A DNA stretch of 64,000 nt from Dillenia suffruticosa (Eukaryota; Streptophyta; Magnoliopsida; Dilleniales; Dilleniaceae), in contig JAVTVX010000031.1 of the NCBI GenBank assembly GCA_033439265.1, positions 5,503,501 to 5,567,500 of the forward strand, written 5' to 3'. Under the pieces are notes generated by a model. That model worked only from the letters and a program-made list of their open reading frames with translations, was not told the origin of the DNA and made no database searches. This document shows, piece after piece, positions 33,118-45,890 of this stretch. The stretch's first letter is position 1, and every line of letters begins with the position of its first letter. A program made the translations under genes and the position numbers.

Positions 33118-33450
33118 CATATACACATATAGTTTATTCTCATTATTACCAAGTACTTGATTAAATGATCGAAATTGTCGGAGCAATTTATTTATGAAAC
33201 GAAGATGACATTCTTAAAATATATTTAATCAATTATGAATTCCAAACATCATATTCAGCAGAAAAATATCGCATTTTTAGACAACTACTTACCAGTTTTA
33301 GGGTGGCTTGCTTCCAAAATCAAATTACAATATTTCCAACTTTAGATTAGATATAAAGAATAAATCACTTAACTTTCGAATATTACTAACAATCCATTAC
33401 TATGTAATCGACTAAGTAAACAATACAAATCTAGATAAGTTATAGAACAC
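33118..33450 (+). repeat. Non-coding repeat, copy B, right part
   Basis: It continues copy B after Tekay-1 and aligns with about 20310-20620 of copy A (attaccaagtact, gacattcttaaaa, tcgactaagtaaacaatacaaatctagat). No coding signal. Confidence 0.7.
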
Positions 33451-33859
33451 TCTATATAAACACAAATATTACTCGTAATCATACGTAAACCAATCTGAAT
33501 ATGAAAACAAAACAAATTCTAAGAGAATAAATCTATAAGAAATCACTCCCCCTAAAAGCAAAAAAAAAAAAAAAAGCAAAAAACAAAAAATCATATCCAA
33601 GATGCTCGAGACACTCCATTATTCTCTTTGATACGCTTATTCTTGTATATAAAAATTATTTAGATTTAGTCTCTAAACTAGGTTTGGTGAACTTTCGTCG
33701 AAAACTCCTCATTTTTACCTAGTACATGTGCTTGACAACTTTGAATAGTGAAACTTGCAACTCAAATCCATCTAAACTTGTCAACTAGCCTCCACAAAGA
33801 CTATTTAAAAAAAGAAAATCATCGGTTATTGTTAGTTAAAAAAGTTACATTGAATACGG
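33451..33859. other. AT-rich non-coding sequence
   Basis: No gene or classified repeat is seen. There is an A-rich run at about 33559-33588. Confidence 0.5.
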
Positions 33860-34399
33860 AGTAAAACGAAAGAGAAATTGTTTTTAGCATTTTGGCACGA
33901 AGAAATTTTATTAAATTGGAGTAAAAAGAAAAATTAGCATGAAAAAGAAAATTTTGATTAAATTAGATTTAACCTAAAAAATTATTTTTGGCACAAAATT
34001 TGATTAAATTGGATATGGATAGAAAAATTGTTTTTGGTGCGAAAATTAGAGATTTTATTATGGAATTATCATTGAAATTGTAGATCATAAATATTAAATT
34101 AAATATGAATTAAAATAAATTAATATTAATGTTAATGTTCTTAACTATTTTTTTAGAAATTTATATAAAATTATATAATATTTATAATTAATAATTAATA
34201 TATTATTATCATGTATATTATCTAATAATAAAAAATAAATTATAATACTATATTATATAAATTTCTAATTTAATATCATTGCATTATTTAAAATAATAAT
34301 ATTAATAATTTAATTTTTATTAATTAAAAATAATATTATTAAAATTTTAAATTAAACACAAGCAGGGGGCAGGCCTTACCACGCACGGCTCAACCGTGT

Positions 34400-34985
34400 G
34401 GCAACTGCTAGTACTAGTAATTACCACTACTATTAGTAAATATCACTACTATATTACTACATTGTGTTATATATTTTATCTTGCCAGGATGGCTCAATCG
34501 CGCATACATAATCTTATTTTATTACTACTAGATTACTATATTACTAGTAGTAAATATTATTACATTATACTACATAATTACCACCGCTACTAGTAAATAT
34601 TACTACTATATTAATATATTGTACTATATATTTTATCTGGTCAGGATAGCTCAACCGCGCATGCATAATCTTATCTTATTACTATTATATTACTATATTA
34701 CTACTAATAAATATTACTACATTGTACTATATAATTTCCACCACTACTAGTAAATACTACTACTATATTACTATATTGTACTATATATTTTATCTACCCA
34801 GGACGGATCAACCGCGAATACATATTCTTATCATATTATTACTATATTACTATATTACTACAAGTAAATATTACTAAATTGTACTATATAACTATCACTA
34901 CTATTAGTAACTATCACTACTATTAGTAAATATTACTAATATATTACTATATTGTACTATATATTTTATCTTATTATTACTGTAT
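34400..34985 (+). repeat. Tandem repeat of about 158 bp, AT-rich, about 3.5 copies
   Basis: A unit containing tactatattttatct...caggatggctcaat...cgcgcatacataatctta recurs at about 34464, 34624 and 34782, with a final partial copy at about 34955. Each unit is filled with tactactattactagtaa. The motif ggctcaaccgcg is the only GC-rich part of each unit. A related cggctcaacc occurs at about 34386 and 39407. Confidence 0.75.
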
Positions 34986-35128
34986 TATTATATAATTTTA
35001 TATTTATAAATATTAATTACACACTTATTTCAAATGATAATTTATATTTTAGAATTTATAATTAAAAAATATGATAATTAAGTAGTATAACATAGTAATA
35101 TTATTAATATAATAATATTACTAATTAT

Positions 35129-35755
35129 ATTGGTAATAATTTTATTATTTAAATTAATATTGATAATCATAATTATAATAAATTTATAAATTTATATTAT
35201 GAAACTAGTTATAATTTGTAATAATTTATAGTTGTATTAGATGATAACATTAGATTATATTATTATGGTCAAAATTTTTATAAATTTTTTCGACTTTCAT
35301 TTCTAATTTTTGTGGGATGCATTATTATTTTTTACCGCCTTCTTTTTTAATCTTAATCGTTCGGACTTTAATAATTGTTTTAGTCACATGATATAGTGAA
35401 TATCCCCTTTTTCTTTTTTTATCTTTCAAGTGACCACTTGAATATAAATTTTTCCACGCCATTTTTCATTCGAAAATTTAAACCATTCTGCGTATTTTTC
35501 ATTACAAATTTTTGTAAGATGACACGGATAGATTTGTTTTGTTTTGCGCATATGATATCTCACTTGACTTGAAACACAAAACTTATGTAAAAATTTATAA
35601 AAATTTTGGCCATAATAATATTTTCTAATATTACTATATGATACAACTATAAATTATAGCAAATTATAAGTGTTTTATAATATAAATTTATAAATTTATA
35701 TTGATTATGATTATTAATATTAATATTAATTTAAATAATGTAATTATTACCATTG
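35129..35755. repeat. Inner inverted repeat, about 162-bp arms around a 300-bp spacer
   Basis: 35129-35290 and 35591-35755 are inverted copies (attggtaataat...aaaatttttataaattt against its complement) with few differences. It lies inside the larger 33860-37130 inverted repeat. The arm length, AT content and short spacer resemble a MITE or fold-back element. Terminal duplications are not clear. Confidence 0.7.
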
Positions 35756-36604
35756 GATACGTAGGATATGGTATTGAATATGATAAGATTAGTAATGGTA
35801 AGGGTTGGTTGGTAATGGTAGGTTTGGTATTTTTTCATATACTTTTATTATCTCCCTTAATTTTTTATTTTATATAATTTTTTGTATTTTTAAATTTATG
35901 AAATATATTTGTGTGTCTATATAATTTATACGTGAAACTTATAAGGTAGTCAAGAAATAGTTGTAAGTTATATATATATGGCTTTAGAAATGAATTAAGT
36001 AAAAATATGATACTAATTATATAAAATTAATAATAATGTATAATAATATTATATTATAATAATGTAATAAATTATTATACATATTACATGATCATGTGCC
36101 TGCATGGCGTAGTTGTAGGTGTCCGTGCGGTGTAACTGCGAGGGTAATAATATATTTCTATGTGTTATTATACATTACTACTATATTACTATATATTTCT
36201 ACTATATTATATTATATTTATATATTATATTTATATAGATAATATACCTATAATATGTAATAATTACTATTATGTTACTATATATTAGAGTAATATTTGC
36301 TATATATTACTATACATTAATCCTATATTAACATTACATTTATATACTATTACTTATATATATAATATATAATAGTTACTATTATATTACTATATTAGTA
36401 TAATATATTACTATACATTATTAATATATTAACATATAATATATATATATGCAATATATAGGTGTATTATATTTATATACCATTACATATATATATATAT
36501 ATATAATATGTAATAGTTACTATTTTAATATATATTTGTACTTATAATATGTAATGGAAAAATTCATTAGTATAAGGATTGTTTTTGTGAGTGAGACGAT
36601 ATAA

Positions 36605-36785
36605 AAAAGTAATAAGATATAAAGGTAGAAAGGTTATAAAGGTGATAAGGTATTGAGATTGTAAGTTGTGATAAGATATAGTAAGGTTGAAAGATTATAA
36701 AAGCGATAAGATATTGACATGGTAAGTTGCGGTAAGGTATGATAAGTAAAAGTGTAAAGGTTATAAAGGTGATAAAGTATTGATT
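36605..36785 (+). repeat. Short tandem repeat (about 72 bp, 2.5 copies)
   Basis: A unit built around gaaaggttataaaggtgataaggtattgag is repeated with changes at about 36620, 36690 and 36755. Related degenerate gataag / ggtaa sequence is at 37520-37760 and 39540-39840. Confidence 0.6.
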
Positions 36786-37130
36786 TAATTAATAATTTAA
36801 ATTTTTAATATTATTAATTTAAATAATGCAATAATATTAAATTAATAATTTTTATAATATAGTGTAATAATTTATTTTTTATTATTAGAAAATATAGTAT
36901 TATAATATGAAATCATGATAATAATATATTAATTATAAATATTATATAATTTTATATAAATTTTTTAAAAAAATTAACAACATTAACATTAAAAGTTTAC
37001 AATTTTAACATTTACAATCTCTGATTTTAATCAAATTTCTTTTTTTCATTCTAATTTTTCAATTCAGCTCAAATTTAATCAAATTTCTTCGCATCAAAAT
37101 ACCAAAAACTACTCCATATATTTATTTCAA

Positions 37131-39080
37131 TATAAATTTATGCAAAACATTTGATTTATATTTAATATAATGGACAACTCATAAAGATGAAGTAATGAAT
37201 ATATTGGTGGATTAATGCAGTAAGATTTTTGTATTAAATTAAATATTTCAACACATGGTTTTCAATCGCTTGTTGCTTTCAATGTGGATATATAATCAAT
37301 ATATCCAACCTAGATAATTTGTTTCACCATAATATGTTCGGTATGTTATATTTACACATTTACATGATTAATCATCAATCCAACATTGGGGGATTCTCAT
37401 TGATGAAGAATTATGCCATCACATCATAAATCGTATGTAGTCGTTAAAATATTAAAAATATTTGGTTTATAGTTTTAAGCTATTGAAAATGTCTTATATA
37501 TAATTTTAAGGATGGTTGCATGTGATAAGTTACAATAGGGATACGTGAGTGCATGCAATGTGATAATAGGTAATAGGGGATAAGTTGCGGTAATTTTGAT
37601 TGTTGAGTGTGGTGATAATAACAGTGTGATAAATTGTGGTAATTTTGAGAGTGATAAGAGTTGGTAAGTCTTGTGAGAGTGTGGTAAATTGGTGTTGAGT
37701 GTTTGTCACAGGTGGTGATGATAAGGTGGTGGTAAGTAACTAAGTTGTAGCAAGTGATAAGTTAAACAATTAATAAAAATATATGAGGAATTAAGAATTG
37801 TAAAGAAAAAAAGAGCCGGGAAAAGAGTAAATTATGGAAAATATGAAAACAAATGAAAAAATTGTGCAAATTTTGAAAATTTGTTAGTCACTGATTGGAT
37901 TAATTGGTGATATCCCAAGATATGCAAAAAATTTATAAAAGATTTGGAATTGGTTTTATGCGACATATTGAGATTGCATCATTTTCTAATAATATAATAA
38001 TATCAATATTATATTACTATATATTACATTACTATTTACTATACACTATTACTATATGTATTACTATAAATTAGATTATCATAGCGGCGCATTGTTATTC
38101 ACCATTCAACCGAATCTCGCATTATCAATATTAATTTAAATAATATAATTGTCATTACATAACTTAATTAATTATCTAGTAATTAACATAACAAATCATG
38201 AGACATAGTAATTGCAAAGTAACGCGTCATAGCATATAAGAAATAACAAATAACACATATATGGGAAAGAAAGAGGGGTATTGATTAAAAATATATGAAA
38301 AAAGAGAGAGGTAAAAAGACGTAGAAAAGAGATTTTGAAAACTTGTGTAATGAAAAAAGAGATGGATAAAAAGGCATCATCCAAAAAAATTGTGTAATGA
38401 AAATTTTAATTTGTGAAATGAAAAGGGCGCAGAAAAAAAGGTGCGATTTTTGAAAATTTGTTTGTGAAAATAATATATATATATTCAATTTAACTTGAAG
38501 GATATTATTGCAACCGTTGGATTGGATTAATTGGTGATATGTTCTACTGGATTAATGAAAAATTTGTGATTATTTTGAAATACAAATTTAATATTTTCCA
38601 ATAACATAAAATACTAATATTACATTGCTATATAATATATATTACTATAGAATACATATATATTATTATATAGTAATATATAAATTACATTATCTAATAA
38701 TCTAATGATCGGATCAATTTAGGTGATACAATACTTATTTGGATTTGGATATCCTCATTTGGATGAGTGTATAATATTCATACAATATACTAGAATATTA
38801 GTATGTTATATAACTTAATCAATTATTAATTATTAATTATGATATTATATTAATAAGTAATAATTCATTCATATGTACCATGAGAAACCTAATTCAAATG
38901 GTTTAAATATATCATCAATGAGAATGGAAAAGGAAAAAACAAAAAAAAATGACCTATAAAGAAAAAAGATGAGAAGGAGATAAGGAAAAAAATTGTGGGA
39001 ATGAGATAAAACAAAATAAAAAGAGTTGAGAGTGAGATACAAAGGAAATAAAGAGACAAATAAAAAGAGAGAAAAAACTC
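37131..39080. other. AT-rich non-coding sequence
   Basis: No gene. It contains fragments related to the inner inverted repeat (about 38100-38160), and a purine-rich stretch (38930-39075). Frames such as 38196-38384 and 38285-38488 on the minus strand are low-complexity chance frames. Confidence 0.5.
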
Positions 39081-39475
39081 ACACAAGATACTTTGGCTGT
39101 TGGCGCAAGTTACTTCTGGAGGTTCTCGAACCTCCAGCCTAGCAATTTTTTTCGCAAAAAAAAGAAGGACAAGAATTGCCCGCACGGTGGCACCGTGCAT
39201 ACCTGAGCGGTCATGCGCACTACACTTGCATGGGACCTGCGCGATGCAATCACGCATACCCATGTGCTTGCATTCACTGTGCATGCGCGAGCGCCCGCAC
39301 ATGCCTGCGCGGCACAACTGTGCATTCCCATGCAGCTTAACCTCGTAAAACGTGCATGCATAGGAGCCTACACATGCCTACACGATTGCACGCGCATGCC
39401 TGTGCGGCTCAACCACAAGGGCAAGCACGCGCTTGCGTATACACGGAGCAGGGATGATCCATATGTGTAGTGATG
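39081..39475. other. GC-rich island with repeated ACATGCCTGCGCGGC-like motifs
   Basis: A sharp GC-rich block in AT-rich DNA. It opens with a perfect hairpin at 39116-39137 (10-bp stem CTGGAGGTTC, 2-nt loop). Next come degenerate units of a cgcatgcctgtgcggctcaacc pattern. Open frames exist in four phases and on both strands, which argues for periodic composition, not a gene. The ggctcaacc core is shared with the 158-bp tandem repeat. Confidence 0.6.
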
Positions 39476-41618
39476 TGGCATGGTAACAATTTAAATACTT
39501 CTATCGAGTAGCACAGTGATACAATTGCTCCAACACCTGGTAACAAGTGGTAAGTAGTGGTAAGTGGTAAGACAATAATTATATAATGGTAACGAGTGAT
39601 AATAAGTGATTTATAATAAATAAAAGATCATAATTGTATAGAATTTGTATAATATGGTATGCTAATAAGTAATTTTTAGCAAATGGTATCGAGGACATGG
39701 TAAATGAAGGATGTGTAGAATAGGGTAAGTATAGGACATAGTAACAAATAGTAACAAATGATAACAAGTCATTTATAACATATAATGGTAACAAACTAAC
39801 AAGGTAATGTCTGTTTACAAGTAGTAAATCAATAATTGTATAAAATTTGTATCAAATATATATGTTGTATTTGTATAAATGTAATTGTAACAAGTGTTAA
39901 AAATCATAAGCTAATGGTAAAATAACACATATAGAAACATTCAAAATATATGAGAAAAGAAGAAAGAGGATTAAAACAATTACTAAACTATAAAAATGAA
40001 ATGATTAAAAAAAATGTCACTGGAAACATAAACATATGATATGTCACTTGAAACACAAATGCAAGGTAAATAAGTAGTAAAAATAAGTAAGCGATTTTTT
40101 TAACTAGAAAGACACATGGCATTGATTAAAAGTATAAAAAAAATGTGAAGAATTAAAAACAACACGGTAATAAAAATTAATGAAAAAAGAGGCGGAAAAA
40201 AAGCAAAAAAAATGGACGGGTTTTGAAAAGATTTTGAAAATTTATTTGTGAATATGATATATTATATAAATCATGCAGTAAATTTCATCATCAAAGCTTC
40301 TCCTTCTCTTTTCTCCTTCCCTCGAAATCTCTGATTCCCTAACCCATCTAAACCTCTCATTCACTAGTATTGCTGGGAGTGCACATAAAACCCAACCATT
40401 ATTATCACTACCATTGACTCTACTCAGTCACTCACTATCTCACTACCTCACTCAACTCACTCACTCACTACTATGTTGGGAATTCACATAAAACCAAACC
40501 ATCATCATCATCATATCTGACTCCAAAAGATAATATTTTTATTAACAATCATTCTTTACAATATCATTATATTAATTGCTCTATGGTTTTATGAATAGAT
40601 TGATATTAAAATTGTGGATGAAGATTGTGGATAAAGATGTCTTTCAATTGTGTCAGTTGTAGGACTTGCAATCTTTTCTCTTTTTTTTTTCTTTTTTTTG
40701 TTCTTATATGTATATGCCATTTTGCTTAGAAATCAATGTATCAATATTCTCTGTTTATATTATTTTTATAATTTTTTTATTTTCTAGTCTTATAGCAATT
40801 AAATCTATACCATTTAAAAAAAATCATATCATGTCATAACAGAAAATATTTCTGTTTCTAACATGATAAAAATAAGTGCATTTCCTAAGAGAGTATAATA
40901 ACCGATAACACATGTGGTAATTAATGGTAATTGACAATAAATGACTATAATAAAAGGATGGTAGCCGATGATAAAAAGTAGTAAGTGATGATACAAAAAA
41001 TAACTTATACTAACATGTGTAATTTCTAACACCTGTAGTAACCGATAATACATGACATAACTTATACTAAGATATGACTTATACTAACATGTGATAACTA
41101 ATGGTTACTGACAATAAAAGGTAGTAACATTTCCTAACAGTTATGTAACCGATGATAAAAGGGTATTTTGTAACACCAGTTTATCCAACAACGGACGATA
41201 AAATAGTATTTTGTAATACCTGTTTATCCAATTATAAAACGATAAAAATAGTAATATTGACTAATGATAACTGACAATAAAATAGTAAAATTTCCTAGTA
41301 TTGTTATCGATAATATATAATATTAGCAATTCTTAACGGTTATGTGACTCACGAAATAACAATTCTAAACCCTAGTAACATATCCTAACGATAATAAAAA
41401 TAGTAATATTTATTGATGTTTGTAATAACCAATCATAAAAATATTTACATTTACTAGCATTTATCATAACCGACAAATAAAAATTTTGTAACATTTTCTA
41501 ATATATAACTCTATATTTACCGACAGTAAATAACATAATAATTCTTAACGGTTATGGTGACTCATTTACCGACAATAAATAGTATAACAATTTTTAATGG
41601 TTATGAGGACAGTAGTAT
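39476..41618. other. AT-rich non-coding sequence with degenerate GGTAA / CCGATAATAAA repeats
   Basis: 39540-39840 is filled with ggtaa and taacaag motifs. 40890-41610 repeats a loose unit of cctaacggttatgtgaccgataataaaa. A duplicated segment, gggagtgcacataaaacccaacc (40376) and gggaattcacataaaaccaaacc (40478), brackets a cactcact run. No gene. Confidence 0.55.
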
Positions 41619-42795
41619 TGTAACACCGACACCGCGGTGTCCGTATTTTTGTATTTCGGTTTAGAAATTTAATAACAATATTTCTTACTTTATATATATA
41701 GAAAAATTTTTATTTATTTGGGGTGGTTGAATTTTTAGGATTTTTTTTTCAATTGGTATATTTTCTCTAAAAAAAAAAAGAAACAAAACAGCAGAGTGCT
41801 GTGTTTTTAGACAAAACGTAGCACCCCCGCCCAATTTGGGATTAGGGCTTTTAGCCCTAATCCTTCTCTCTCTCTCTCGCTTCGTCTCCCCTTCTCCCCT
41901 CCTCTTCATCTTTCGCGACTGTCGCCCTCCTCCGCGACTGTTTCGCGCCCTCCGCCGTGACCTACCACCACCACCACCATCACCATCTTTTACTTCTTCT
42001 CTCCTTCTCTATCTTTCTCTCTCAGATTCTCTCTCTCACTGTTCACTCCCTCTCTATCTCTCGCGATCACCCTTCACCGCGAATCCGACACTCTCCATCG
42101 CGATCCGCGCAGCCACCACTCGGTTCCCTCACCCGAAGCCACCGTGCGCCACCCACCGCCGCTACTACTTCCTCTCGCGAGCGCGCGACCCTTCCTATGT
42201 GAGCGCGAGCCCAAGCGCGCCTCAGCCTGCACGAGCCCAAACGCGCCTCAGCCTGTGCGGTCCCTGCACCAGCGCGCCCCTACACGAGCACATTGCGCAT
42301 AGCACGCGACCTTCTGCGCTAGCACGTGCCTCAACCCGCAAGCGCACACTCCAACCCGTGTGCTCCAGCTCATGAGCGCGAGCCCAAGCCCTAGCCCGGG
42401 AGCGTACCAGCTCGCGCGTGCAGCCCGCAGCCCACTGCAGCCGTGAAACCATCGCCAGCCCGTGAGCACACCAGGCCCACCAGGCCCGCCAGCCCACGGC
42501 CCACAAGCCCGCGACGGCCCGTGATAGTCCGTGAGACTCTGCAAAGGTAAATGATTCAAAGTTTCGATTTTCATACTAGAGTTTCAAATTTTTTTAGTAA
42601 TTGGACTTAAATTGCTCACAATTGTTTCGAATTTGAAAACATTCAGCTTTTAGACCAAGCCGACGGGCGAACGAAAGCTAGATCCGAGATCCGAGGAACC
42701 CTAGGTGAGAGAAATGAAATCTGTTCAACCTTTGGATAAACTTTGTCAAATTAGGTAGTATTGGTTGGAAAGAAAAAATTGAAGATTGGTTGGGT
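41619..42795 (+). repeat. Tekay-3 LTR, 5' portion, interrupted by the Athila element
   Basis: It starts TGTAACACCGACACCGCGG, then shows a (CT)n tract (41863-41878), dyads (41788-41802 and 41841-41861), a GC-rich part with coding-like but chance frames (42060-42540), and the ctctgcaaaggtaaatgat and accctaggtgag blocks found in Tekay-1 LTRs. It stops at 42795, where the Athila LTR begins. The rest must lie beyond the window if the Athila is a simple insertion. Confidence 0.82.
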
Positions 42796-42876
42796 TGTCG
42801 AAACCCTCAAATTAATACTGATTCACCAAATGCAACAAACTGTAACAATAGTGGTTACCAGGTCGAATGCCTAGGG
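42796..42876 (-). repeat. Athila left (3') LTR, distal 81 bp
   Basis: It begins TGTCGAAACCC and matches the right LTR at 62261-62341 (caaattaatactgattc, gtggttaccaggtc). It continues at 51939 after Tekay-2. Confidence 0.88.
42872..42876. repeat. Tekay-2 target duplication, left copy
   Basis: taggg before the LTR terminus; aaggg after the other end at 51934-51938 (4 of 5 match). Confidence 0.78.
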
Positions 42877-44005
42877 TATCACGCCCCGAACCGGGATCGT
42901 GAACAGCCGCCCGTTGTCCCTGGATGCCGGCTGGATTTTTACAGAAAATCGGGCAGAACCTCCCCATAAATCGGAGGTTTCCCATGTACAATTTCACCTG
43001 TATATGACATTCATCTAGTACAAATAAACAATTGGCCATCCCGGCCTCTCCAAAATCAACAATATCCACAGCCAACATCCAGAACAACGTAAGGCTATAA
43101 AGTTTCTAACAGTCCTAGCAACAGACCTCTACTGTCATGCCCAACTAGAGCATGAGCAGCCGCCACACCGAGCGGACTTAAATTCTACGCATATATAAAA
43201 TAAATTCCCAAGTTATTTTTAAATATTTACAAATGCTTCAATGCAATGGAATAAATCAACACGAAAGTTTCACGAATAAAAGTACATAATTTATACAGTC
43301 ATCCCAAAAATTTAGATAAATGGAATGGTCAAACTAAAATCTCCAATACATAACAATATCACCGATCATCGTAGCGGAAGAGATGGAAAATATCCATACC
43401 CAAGCCCAGTGATATCTCCTCGGTCCAACACTAATCCTGTGGGAAAGAAAGTGAGGGATGAGTATCTATGGGAGGATACTCAGTAAGTGAGGGGATTGAC
43501 ATCATACTATCAATATCGAGGTGAATTTGGAGTGTCAAAGCATAAGAAAATATCCACAGTGTGCAAACCGATCATGTTATTTCAAAATCACATATAATAC
43601 GGACACATCAGAAAGTAAGATATGCATCCCAAAATTTTACATCAATGTCATGAAGAGCCGGCCAATGAAATAGTCCCGGCAATGGTCTACCTCGACCAAG
43701 GACGGCGCATTGGGGGTTTTTCCAAATGCAAGTATTAAAGAATGGCTCTCTGCCCCAATGTTGGCCACAGACTACCCCAACTAGCCTGTAAATAATAATA
43801 ATAATAACGTACATATAACTAGTCGGCCGTGTATGGTGCTCCCGCCTGGTGCTAGACGGAGCCGTACTCAACGTCCTCTCCGATGAGGGTCAACCTGGAG
43901 CACCCATACACACGACGATCTGGCGGATACCTCCGGCCGAAGCGTATCCGGACACAAGGGGTGCCTCTACCAGATGTCCTTCGTAGCTACGGATCACAAT
44001 ATCAT

Positions 44006-44291
44006 ATCGGCCGGGCACGTAGCCCCATGCATCCCATCACCAGTCGGCCGGGCATATAGCCCCATGCATAATATCATAACGTCGGCCGGGCATACAGCCC
44101 AATACATAATATCATAAAGTCGGCCGGGCATACAGCCCAAAACATAATATTCATAAAGTCGGCTGGGCATACAGCCCAAAACATAATATCATAAAGTCGG
44201 CCGGGCATACAGCCCAAAACATAATATCATAAAGTCGGCCGGGCATACAGCCCAAAACATAATATCATAAAGTCGGCCGGGCATACAGCCC
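44006..44291. repeat. 38-bp minisatellite in the left Tekay-2 LTR, about 8 units
   Basis: The unit carries GGCCGGGCATACAGCCC followed by an AT-rich aaaacataatatcataaagt part. The inner units are identical or nearly so and the outer ones diverged. The other LTR of the same element has about 6 units (50071-50281). The GC part can pair as a short hairpin. Confidence 0.9.
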
Positions 44292-45890
44292 AAATGTGTA
44301 AGTAAATCCATTTAAAACCATGTGCCAATGCAGTGGAAGTATTTAAAACATATCAATATGTCGAAAATGTGGCACAATATACGTTTATCAAAACTCATGG
44401 ATGCATATCAATAAAGTCAGCAGTTAAGACAGTCCAAAGGTCACAAAACATTCATCAAATATTGGAAAGTCATAACAATCATACATTTTGCAGAAACATG
44501 TCATTTAAAAGATATTTTTGAAACATGGTTTTCAATCAATAGCGAATGTCAAAGTCCCACTCACAGTTCTACGGGAGGGAAGTCACTCCCTACTGACAAG
44601 CCAAATCGGATCTGACCGCTCGAGTCTCCAAAAGATCAACCTAAATCAGATCATCAAATTTCTGTAACATTCTATACTTAACCTTCAATTCATAGATAAT
44701 CATTTCATAATTTGTATTCTATATGCATTCCACTTACACTCTAAACATATACAAAACCTTTCATCTTAAATTCAATCCTAGATTCGTCCAATTTATCAAT
44801 TAGAGTCGAAATCTCCTCACCTAGGGTTTTCTCGAAGCACCGAGTCTCGTCCGAAAGTCGCTTCGGTCACTCCAAAGTCTGTAGGGTTTCCTATCAAAAC
44901 AAGGTTTATTTGTTAGATCGAAACACAGATCCGAAGCAAAACCCTAAGTCATTTACCTGCGTGGAGATTCGTGGGCTGTCACGGGCTCGTAGGCCGTCAC
45001 GGGCCGTCGCGGGCTCGTGGGCCACGGGCCGAACTGGGCTCGTGGGCTACAGCTAGCGGCTCGCTGGTCTGCGTGCTACGGGGTAGCGGGCCGGCGGGCT
45101 GGCAGGCCGATGGGCTGAACTGGGCCGCGGGCCGTACTGGACCTACGGGCTTGGACGGGCTGTCGGGCCTGGTGGTCCCGTGGGCTTGCTGCCGATGGGT
45201 CTGCGGCTAATGGGCCTGCAGGCTGGATGGCCTGCGGGCTGACAGTGGCTCGCGGGCTGGTGCTCGCCCGTGCGCTGGTGCGCTGTGCTGGGGCGTGCTC
45301 GTGCGCTGCTCGCGCGCTGGGCCGCGCACCCGTGCACACTCGTGCACTGGGCAGCGCGCCTGTGCATGCTGGGCAGCGCGCCTGTGCACGCTGGGCCGCG
45401 CAGCGCCCATGCGCTGGGCCGCGCACGCTCGTGCGCTGGCTCACGCTCGCGGCCTGGGCTCGCGCTCGCGGCCTGGGCTCGCGCTCGCGACCTGGGCTCG
45501 TGCCCGCGCGCTAGTGTACTGAGGTGCGCTGGTGCACACCCGTGCACTGATGCACGCCTGTGCACTGTGCTGCTGCGCACTCGGTGGCTCGATCGCGCGA
45601 GGAGGCAGCAATCGCACGCTGTGGCGTGTGGTGGTGCTCGATCGTGGCTCGCGGCGGTGTGCGGCGAGGCGGAGAGAGAGCGATCGTGGGAGATCGCGAG
45701 AGGGAGATCGCGGGGAAATGAGCTGCGGGAGAAAGAAGAAAAAGCAGAAGAAGAAGAAGAAGAAGGAGAAGGAGAAGAAGAAGAAGATGCCGGCGGAGCT
45801 TGCGATGAAGACCAACGCCGCGGTGGGGGAGGGAGGCGAAGGGTCGGCGGAGAGAGGAAGAGAGAGAGAGAGAGAGAGAGAGAGAAACGA

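Larger units (their letters stand above)
33860..37130. repeat. Large AT-rich inverted repeat (fold-back), arms about 350-470 bp
   Basis: The left arm 33860-34330 pairs with the right arm 36783-37130 (for example attggcacgaagaaattt-type sequence on the left against tttcttcgcatcaaaatacc on the right, and tcattgcattatttaaa against tttaaataatgcaataat). The arms diverge with small gaps. About 2.4 kb of AT-rich repeats lie between. No terminal duplication or known transposon end was found. It could be an old long-TIR DNA element or an inverted duplication. Confidence 0.65.

Noticed and set aside
41836..42375. 179-codon frame in the Tekay-3 LTR
   Set aside because: Ser/Pro/Arg-rich translation of the CT tract and the GC-rich LTR part; no similarity to a protein family.
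41619..42795. 41619-42795 as the 5' LTR of Tekay-2
   Set aside because: It is in the opposite orientation, has a different start (CCGACACCGCGG), and the Athila LTR end lies between the two; Tekay-2 already has two LTRs and matching flanks.
44006..44291. CRISPR-like array (38-bp units)
   Set aside because: The units are directly adjacent with no unique spacers, they lie inside an LTR, and the sequence is plant nuclear DNA.
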